From Siphonodentalium dalli (taxonomy: Eukaryota > Mollusca > Scaphopoda > Gadilida > Siphonodentaliidae): a DNA stretch of 64,000 nucleotides. The DNA is taken from the NCBI GenBank assembly GCA_032622095.1, contig CP136061.1, positions 123,084,754-123,148,753 on the forward strand, in the 5' to 3' direction. This document shows, piece by piece, positions 56,133 through 64,000 of the stretch; within the stretch, counting starts at the first letter, position 1, and every line of letters starts with the position of its first letter. A program made the translations under genes and the position numbers. The notes under the pieces were generated by a model. That model had not been told where the DNA came from. It worked only from the letters and a program-made list of their open reading frames with translations, and did no database searches.

Positions 56133-56820
56133 GTCCCCCCGACGTTTCCGTCGGAGGACTATAGAAATGACCCTCGTCCGTCCGTCCGTCCGTGCGTCCG
56201 TCCGTCACGTCCGTGCGTCCGAGATTGGGTACCTTCATGGTGTAATCAACTCCTCCTACAGTTTTAAACGTAGAGATTTGAAACTCTGGGATATTGTTCC
56301 TAACATGTTGGTGATTTGCAACATCTATAAAGCTAATCAAAAATATAATTTTTTCCATATTTTTGGGGGGGTTTTCGACTTAGAAAATTTGGAACATTTT
56401 TGCCTTTTGGATGAGATTGGGTACCTTCATGGTGTAATCAACTCCTCCTACAGTTTTAAATGTAGAGATTTGAAACTCTGGGATATTGTTCCTAACATGT
56501 TGGTGATTTGCAACATCTATATAGCTAATCAAAAATATCATTTTTTCCATATTTTTGGGGGGTTTTCGACTTAGAAAATTTTGAACATTTTTGCCTTTTG
56601 GATGAGATTGGGTACCTTCATGGTGTAATCAACTCCTCCTACAGTTTTAAATGTAGAGATTTGAAACTCTGGGATATTGTTCCTAACATGTTGGTGATTT
56701 GCAACATCTATATAGCTAATACAAAAATATCATTTTTTTCGTGTTTGCATGCATTTGTTCATCGGGTTGTTTTGTCCAAGAAATTTTGCGGTGGTTTGCA
56801 ACATCTATATACTGTATAAC
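56133..56820. repeat. GTCC microsatellite followed by three ~190-bp tandem units
   Basis: CCCCCGACGTTTCCGTCGG, then about 60 bp of GTCC/GTGC repeats. Units then begin GAGATTGGGTACCTTCATGG at 56220, 56413 and 56604. Unit-to-unit identity is very high. A widespread type of invertebrate dispersed repeat; open frames through it are incidental. Confidence 0.85.
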
Positions 56821-57369
56821 ATTGTTGCAAATAGTATCCTACAAACAAATCCAATCATGAAGTTTACCACTCGAGTCGGGGGACATGTGGCTTGCGACCT
56901 TTTATTCTGTTTACGGTGTTTGGAACAAATATGAATATTTTCGACAATTAAGGCCGCACGTGCCTTTAATATAGAAAAGGTTAAAGTTACGGCTTCTTCC
57001 CTGTGGCATACACTGTATAATATACTACATGAATATACTATACTTTTTTGCAGGGCTAACCTGCTTAACCATTAAACGGTCGAAAAAACAGCAGGGTAAA
57101 ATAACATGGTTGTGGATTTCACCCACCCACATACAGTAACATGTGATACCTTAATATATGTTTTTGTCAAATATCTCACTATATTCTTAAATATACGCCT
57201 GCACTCTTTCACCTACCGACATGAACAACCAAAATGCCCTGATGTGAATATTTTATTGCTCGTCTGGTAAGACCTGGCACTGAAACAATGAATGGGATAA
57301 TAATCATAAAAAAAAAATTAACCTGAATTGATTTAACCTTTTTTTTTGCTTTCCAAATGACAACTTTGG

Positions 57370-57640
57370 ATAGTCTGAAGTGAATGCAATGCAATTTGGT
57401 ATGTGGGTTTACTACAACAAAATACAGGTCAAGTTCGAATTTGGGTTCCGCCTGCCAATGTTCACCAGAGTTACGGCCCTTTTTTGTTGGAATTTGCACT
57501 TGAGTTTTGTTTCCGAATTATAACTTTAGTATTAAAGTCTGAACTGAATGGAATGAAATTCGGTTTATGAGCCCAAAATGTAGGTCAAGTTCGAATTTGG
57601 GTTCGGCCAGGCAATTTTCACCGAGTTATGGACCTTTGTT
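57370..57640. repeat. Two ~125-bp units related to 4340-4620
   Basis: ATACAGGTCAAGTTCGAATT + TGGGTTCCGCC..ACCAGAGTTACGGCCC, and a second unit with TGTAGGTCAAGTTCGAATTT. Confidence 0.7.
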
Positions 57641-58045
57641 AGAATTACCATAAGTGTATTTTCCACTCCCTAGAGCTGCTCTTATTAGATATACATATAC
57701 TTCCATTTGAAGATCAAACAATTTAGAACATTTTAATACAGTTCAATGCTGTACTCACTGTAGTATTAAACTGTGTATCTTCAAAAAATACTATGTCTGG
57801 CATTTGTCTCATTTTGTGCCAATATTTCAGTTTATTGTTGAACAGACAAGTAAAAAGCATATACTAGAAACTCCATTTGTAGAAATCATATTGATATTTT
57901 TTAAGTGACTTTAAATTCTGGATTATAATAACTACAGTACTCTTTCGATGTTTCCTATCAACTGCAATATGAAATACAATTTTGTATTTCCCGGACTTGG
58001 CAAGAGATAGACTATTAAAGAGAAAATTGATGCAATTGAGGACTA

Positions 58046-58161
58046 CAGTAATGCGGGAGAGCTTTCCGATGAATGACAACAAGCCATATTTTCGACTAAA
58101 TCCTGAAAAGTTACCCATAAATCTGCTGTGTTTAAGGAGTCGATTACTTAGGGCATTACTG
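58046..58161. mobile_element. MITE, left arm nearly absent
   Basis: CAGTAATGC followed directly by GGGAGAGCTTTCCG of the right arm; right end CATTACTG. Confidence 0.8.
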
Positions 58162-61100
58162 CAGTGTACCTTTATAAAAATGTTATCAAAAACATGATAT
58201 AATAATGGTGGTATTATATTTAGAATATATGCACAAATGCCACACCATTTCTAAGACTTTATCTGATATTGAAATGAGATATTAACCAAATTGTCACCTG
58301 GCATACATGTACATTTAAAGTCTCTTGACATAGTCCCATTCTTCAGTGGGTCCACAGGTGTGTCCTTTCTAATTTTATGGTCCTGATAACATCAGTATGT
58401 GGTTTTAGTACGTTGATTGTTCTATAAACATTTGCTTTGGCATCTAAACATTAATATCCACACATCTAGTGGTAATTACCTGGTAAAATTCAACAGAGAG
58501 GTGTTAATTGCTAAGTGTTAAAACTTTGTTAGGGAAAGTGTCAAAGCTGCTCCACACTGGATGTTTAGCAGGATATTTGGAGCTCTTAATTAGTTTGGTC
58601 ATGGTTGAGGGGTCTGCCATCAAACCCTTTCTTTTGTTTCCCTGGGTGTATGCATATGAAAATTGAAGGTGTCTAGTTAAAGTGACAACATGCATTAAGA
58701 AGTTTGCTTTTACCCTTTGATTTGTGTGGCAAAGTAAAATTATTTTCTATATTGATTTTTTTTTTTTTTTAAATATAGGGCATTTTTTGCATTTGTTTAA
58801 TTGTGAATCAATTCATACATATTAATTAGATCTGCTATTAATTTGGCTAGGACTTTCGATTAAACAATATTTATTTCATCCCAAAGATATATATTATAGC
58901 TGTTATGTATTTATAAAGAACTAAGGGGAGGAATATTTGGTAACAAGCACTAGGCTCTTTTATAGAGACATCTCCTTGAAGTATAAATACCCAAATTTCA
59001 ACCCAATGCCTTTATCTTCTGTCATCAGTATGATTGTACATCAGGCTGTATGTATGTACTGTATTTGCCATCTGGAAGTCTGTTTGTATGTACTGTATTT
59101 GCCATCTGGAAGTCTCTTTTATGTACTGTAGTTGCCATCTGGATGTCTGTTAGTATGTACTGTATTTGCCATCCGGAATTTTTAAAAGCCTCATCCATTC
59201 TCTTATATTTGCTCTATGACTGATATAATGCAGTTGTATGGAGAATGTCTCCCAAATTTCCTCTTCTACAGTATATTGTCTGTGATCATGTACATGTACG
59301 CTAATAATCTCAGGTACCTAGCCATATTGGATTCACTTTTGAAATGGTCCACATGTAAATGCTAAATTTTACCAGTTGCTAAAGTATTCATGCACTTTGC
59401 CAAACTACAGTCCATGTTTGGAATTTTCGACAATCTTATTTTATTGCTACTAGTATACATGTATTCTTCTTGTTGGGATACAGTCTGGGTACTAAATTAT
59501 CTATGATTCAGTGATATAAGCCTACAATATGTCTTTAATGATTTAATATAATTAATAGATCCTATCATAATATATGTAGTTCAGGTATGATTCAAAAGGG
59601 CCAATTTAAATTAATACACTGCCAATATATTATTTTATTTTGTTGTAAAAATTAATAATGGGAAAATTCTTAATATAAACTGGTAATTTGACAAGACATC
59701 AAATACAATATATTATATATCTAAATAGCATACACGACATTATTCAGTAACACACATTTTAATTTTATTCACATAACATTCATTAGAAAATTAAATATTT
59801 CATCTTACCAAAAATACACAGGAAGAAATTACATTGCATTTTACTCTATATTATTTAAATAAATATATAGCAACTAATTTGTATTAAATAATCTATGTAT
59901 AATATCCAATATAAAACTTGGCTTTTAATTGCAGCAAACAGAACACTGTAAATATCATTTTAAATAACATAATCTGAATGAATATTTGAAATATATTTGA
60001 AGCTTTCACATAATTATATTTAAATGTTTGAATAATATTGAAATAGAATATAGTTTCCAGAGCTCTTGTGACCTTCTGAGAAGTTGAGAAGATAGAACAT
60101 TTGAATCTATAAATTATTCTTCAAATTCAATTGCTCTCAAAGTGACTATCAATTTCATTCCAAAAGATTAATGTACATTTTCTCAAATGAATAATTAAAA
60201 TGATATAATATTACCTTCAATTTATCTTCTTTTTAACATCTTTGGACTCCATGAAGTTACACATATTTACATAATAGTAGTAATCCAATAAGCTAAAACA
60301 AAAATTCAGGAAAAGCACAGAAAAAAAAGCCCTCAACATGTAAGACTCATTAGGCAACAACTGTTATCAAGTAAATAAAGTGTTATCATCAAGACTGCCA
60401 ACATTACACAAAACCACTCAAGATTAGCAACTGACCAATGCAATTACAGCAATGGCCAAAGTGACCTCCCACAACATGACTATTTTTAGCTTTCAGGTCA
60501 CATGACTTCTGGTCAGTGGCTGCAGTGTTGTATCACACCTGGTAACTCTGCATACAATGTTAGTTAATAGCTTGGGTATTTGGAAGATTGCTTGAATATT
60601 CAAGGGGGAAATGAATCAGTTAGGCTTTTTTCACACCATTGTGTTATTAGGCTTGTTTTCACTGCACTCTTGCCCCAGGGTTCTGGTGGATTAAGACAGA
60701 TTAAGGTTTAGTGATAATCCATAATATTTGCACCCTGATCAGCCCTGATTATAACTAAGGTTGATTAGACAGAGAGAGCTTTCTCCGATGGGCTTCTAAT
60801 CAGTCTGGGCTTTTGTCATACACTTTACAGGTTTTTAAATACCTTCACTTACATATTCAGCTATATCTAACTGATGAAATTTAGGATTCTCACCTCCTCA
60901 AAGATAGCTTAATTTAAGTTTGGTCCTTGATAGTGTATAATTACCAAAATTTTGCCTTTTCTTCCTTTATACCAATATATTTACATACTAAGTGTTGTCA
61001 TCACTAAATCCAGCATTCTGATTGGTCGGCGCCCACATGGCTAGTTGCAGTTATTTCTCGGTGAATGCGGAACGCCTCATAACACCATCGATACGTCATT

Positions 61101-61312
61101 GGGTTTGGAAAGACGAACGCGTAATATTTTGGGCGCATTTGGACTCGCGCAGGATTGACTTAATACATCATCGGGTTTCAATATGAAGAGAAATTGTTCC
61201 TATTAACTATTGCCAAGGGTGCTATTTGGGTATTTTGGGTTGTTTTTGTCACGATACACTTTTCGATTTAAATACATTTACAAAAGTGACTTTTTCGCTA
61301 AATGTATATAAA
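58162..61312. other. 3.1 kb without gene; AT-rich
   Basis: Apart from the 37-bp tandem (59041-59175) this is very AT-rich unique DNA, notably free of the MITE and TTAA families that fill the rest of the window. Confidence 0.55.
59041..59175. repeat. ~37-bp tandem repeat, four copies
   Basis: TATGTACTGTATTTGCCATC followed by TGGAAGTCTGTT, four times. Confidence 0.85.
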
Positions 61313-61475
61313 TATAAGGATTAACTGTCATGTGGAGTATTTTTATGGAGATGTAACCGTGAGGTAAGTGGTCATAACTTGTATGTAAAACCCTTCGGGT
61401 TTTACACAAGTTATGTCCACTTACCTCACGGTTACATCTCCATAAAAACAGTCCACATGACAGTTAATCCTTATA
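61313..61475. mobile_element. Single-copy TA-flanked fold-back element
   Basis: 163-bp near-perfect palindrome from TATAAGGATTAACTGTCATG to the mirrored right end, centre AAAACCCTTCGGGTTTT. The arms differ at a few bases (AGTATTTTTAT / ATAAAAACAGT). Different in sequence from the CAGTAATGCC family. Confidence 0.85.
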
Positions 61476-63090
61476 CCTCTGACTGAAAATAGTGAAATTT
61501 TCTGTAAGTTATTCCCCCCACTGCCTTGGTTTCTTCCAGTGCCGTATGTTCTTCTGGAAGTAACATATATGCATTTTGCTAGTTCAGCCCTCGAAATTAG
61601 GAAAAATGTCCCACCGCAAATTTAATGCTGTGACATGTTAGATTCCCCATTTTGCATAGCATTTCCCACGGCATTGCTTAATTTCGAGGACTGGCTACTG
61701 GCTATGAGATTGATCCTCGATTGTGAACAAAATTACCATTTTATTGGCACATTTTTGTTTTTGGCATTCATGTTTTTAACTCATTTCTGTCTGTTTGAAA
61801 TTTAAATATAAAATTATAGTTAGTGAAAACAATAAATTATTCCAATCCTAATAACATATATGAGCATTTGACAAAATCTTTACAATAGGAAATATAGTAT
61901 AAATAGATGGATTCAGTGATTGGAGAGGGGGGAGTGATAGTTCAGATATTAAAGATGCATACTCTGATTTAAAGCTCCCAAGTTACTATTTCTTTGGCTT
62001 CGGGGGTAAAAAATATTTGATTTGAGTCGAGGAACCCACCCATGATCACATTTCAATTTTTGAAATTTGTTATTTCTCAAGATGTGTAGTTATTGGTGGC
62101 CTGGTAAAAAGTTGTCAAACTGACAGTCCCGGACCAAATTGGGGATGAAGATGGATAACTCTAAAATCAAGTGGCTTTGGCATTTATATATTGACAATCC
62201 GACCATATTTATTTGAACAGAATGTTGATAAATAACACATTTTGGACAATTTTATACTATAGTTGACTGGTTAGCATTATTTTTGGGCAACTAATCGATT
62301 CTGATAACTGAAGGGGCGTTTTCAAAAATGTTGTTGTTGGAATCTGATGATATGGGGACCAACGAATCAGATTGAGTGCCTTTAATTACTATTGAAATTC
62401 CAGTAATCAATTTCCTTTAAAAAAAAATTCAGTATTATATATTTAACCGTGTTTATTTTTCCCTAAGATCTACTAAGATGTCAATTTCTATATTACAGTA
62501 TCTTATTATACCCTCATGAATGCAAGGAGAGGACTTACAAAAAAGCCACAATAGGCTTGTTGTCTCATCCCTTTCCAATCACCCATACTCATCCATTAGC
62601 ATTTTTGTAAAATATTCATCTTGTTTTGTATAGGGAATAAATATTGTTTACACCAATGCAAGGAAGGGTGGGTATACTGGAGTCTGGATTACATGTGTTC
62701 AGTCCTCTGTCTGTCCATCCAGCTATATGTCTAATCGAGCAGATATCTCAGCCATCAATTGTATTTATATTTTTATTGTGTGTTGTTGGTATATAAATTT
62801 TTTCATCATACTCCCAAGATTACAATTTATTTTCCTCATTTTATTATTTATTTCATAAATAAGCTATGTATTCCCGATCCAACCTTTAAGTTTAATCAAA
62901 TTATACCTGATGCCGACTGGCAGCAAAAACAAACACCATATACCACCCTGTATACATGTATACATGTATGTCATATTCGTCATCAACTTTGTATTTGTTC
63001 AAACGTTGATCAGAGAGGGGCGGATGTAAGTTATTAATAAAACTTGTGCCCTGATCTCTCCTGTGATATTATATTACAATAAAATATGTT
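61476..63090. other. No gene recognised
   Basis: Unique AT-rich DNA with one dispersed-repeat fragment (62640-62765). Confidence 0.5.
62640..62765. repeat. Dispersed repeat, 5' part only
   Basis: GGGTATACTGGAGTCTGG, TCTGTCTGTCCATCC and ATATCTCAGCCA in the family order. Confidence 0.65.
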
Positions 63091-63332
63091 TATCATTCCC
63101 ATGACTGGAGCAAGAATTTTTTTGAAAACCCTGTGCCAATGCATTCATTTATATATGTATATGCGAGTCTCCCATAGGGAGAATACATTGGCCTAACAAT
63201 ATTTACCTTGTAACCCAGTGTATTCTCTTATATTTGTGAGGCTCCCTATGGGAGACTCGCATATATAAGAGAATGCACTGGCACAGGATCTTTAATGATG
63301 CACCAACACAGCTCCCATCACGAAGGTGTTAA
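63091..63332. mobile_element. TTAA palindromic element (CATGA ends)
   Basis: Left end decayed (CATTCCCATGACTGGAG), right CATCACGAAGGTGTTAA, two hairpins. Confidence 0.8.
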
Positions 63333-64000
63333 ACAAAATATCCCTGTTTAACTCAGTTATTAAGTATGATCTACCCATTAAATTTGCACTTGCATCCAAA
63401 TCTATTAAATTTTAACCTAGGATTTAATACTTTATATGAAATACACCTGCATGGCAATTAACTCAATCCACATAGTCTCCGATCACGCCATGAGAAAATT
63501 CTCACATACATCATAATAACTCAGCAAAAGTTACCACTTCCCACTATACAATGGATATTTAGCTACTATCTGAAATCACCAAGTACTTGTCATTTATAAA
63601 ATTGGACATAGGTGTGCAAAACCAGATCTACCTATGGTTGAATTGTATAGAGGTAAGATTAGATGTCTGATCTCGATACCCAGTAGGTAGTTATTAGTCA
63701 CAATGACTATTATCTGCCATTCTCTATTGTTCTCCGCATGTTCGGACTTCTTTTCTTCCTGCTGTGAGAGAAAACAATAGGGTGGTGTTTCAAGTAGCTG
63801 TTAGCTATTTGTCATTGGCCCCCAGGTGTTTGCATGGCAGTCTATGTGCATGTATTACTATAGGCTCAGCTTATACTCATTGCACAGGAGTCACTGCCCG
63901 GGCCTGTTTCAATGAAGGTACACTTGACTTTGACTTATCATTTGCCTGATTGGCCCCTGTAGGTTTCAATTCATCACAGTCCATTACCTCCATGCATACC
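63333..64000. other. No gene recognised at window end
   Basis: Unique DNA; the open frame reaching 63949 has no supporting signals. Confidence 0.5.

Noticed and set aside
56086-56574. 162-codon frame across the 56-kb tandem repeat
   Set aside because: Derived from repeated ~190-bp units; the same motif elsewhere is not open.
1-64000. CRISPR arrays, bacterial operons, rRNA or tRNA genes
   Set aside because: Direct repeats are eukaryotic minisatellites without spacer logic; introns and MITEs mark a eukaryotic genome; no convincing tRNA A/B box pair was seen by eye.

Overview
The window is 64 kb of AT-rich, intron-rich, repeat-rich animal nuclear DNA. It has spliced exons with GT/AG borders, no operons, and many short non-autonomous DNA transposons. 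Tandem and dispersed repeats headed by tgtctgtccgtccgtc-type simple sequence, palindromic MITEs and a CES-2/NFIL3-like bZIP together suggest a marine invertebrate, most likely a bivalve mollusc. The species cannot be fixed from the sequence alone.

Genes. (1) Four consecutive plus-strand exons (14929-15127, 17077-17663, 21800-21943, 27046-27174) encode a C-terminal part of MON2, a trans-Golgi/endosome HEAT-repeat trafficking protein related to the large Arf-GEFs. Their splice phases agree throughout. The last conserved C-terminal part of MON2 was not recognised in the remaining 37 kb. A decayed duplicate of the 5' half of the second of these exons lies at 16305-16566. (2) A complete minus-strand, single-coding-exon bZIP transcription factor of the PAR/NFIL3/CES-2 type lies at 49953-50708, with a candidate 5'-UTR splice acceptor and a poly(A) signal. 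(3) Three exon-like open stretches of unknown identity were found: plus 29163-29536, plus 48043-48255 (terminal), and minus 3329-3436.

Repeats fill most of the rest. (a) About 25 copies of a palindromic MITE (ends CAGTAATGCCC / GGGCATTACTG, TA target site; Tc1/mariner-type), many with near-complete fold-back arms, some reduced to one arm. (b) TTAA-flanked palindromic elements (piggyBac-type ends TTAACCCTT.../...AAGGGTTAA) in several end-types, four of which share the same internal hairpin module. (c) A second TTAA family with a TCAGATAATAAGTTCAACAA core. (d) A hAT-like MITE (CAAGCCTTG / CAAGGCTTG), one copy with a perfect 8-bp target duplication. (e) A decayed Tc1-like transposon (7437-8547) with transposase remnants. 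(f) A 5'-truncated non-LTR retrotransposon 3' end (34358-35130).

Tandem arrays: a ~0.6-kb unit repeated about six times (30.8-35.7 kb) and interrupted by a TTAA element and the retrotransposon; a 48-bp minisatellite (41.5-42.1 kb); a 31/32-bp minisatellite (46.7-47.05 kb); a ~190-bp triplicate (56.2-56.8 kb); and smaller arrays. Several nested insertions preserve the pre-insertion sequence, so target-site choice can be read directly. From about 58.2 kb to the end the window is AT-rich, with one fold-back element, a TTAA element and little else.
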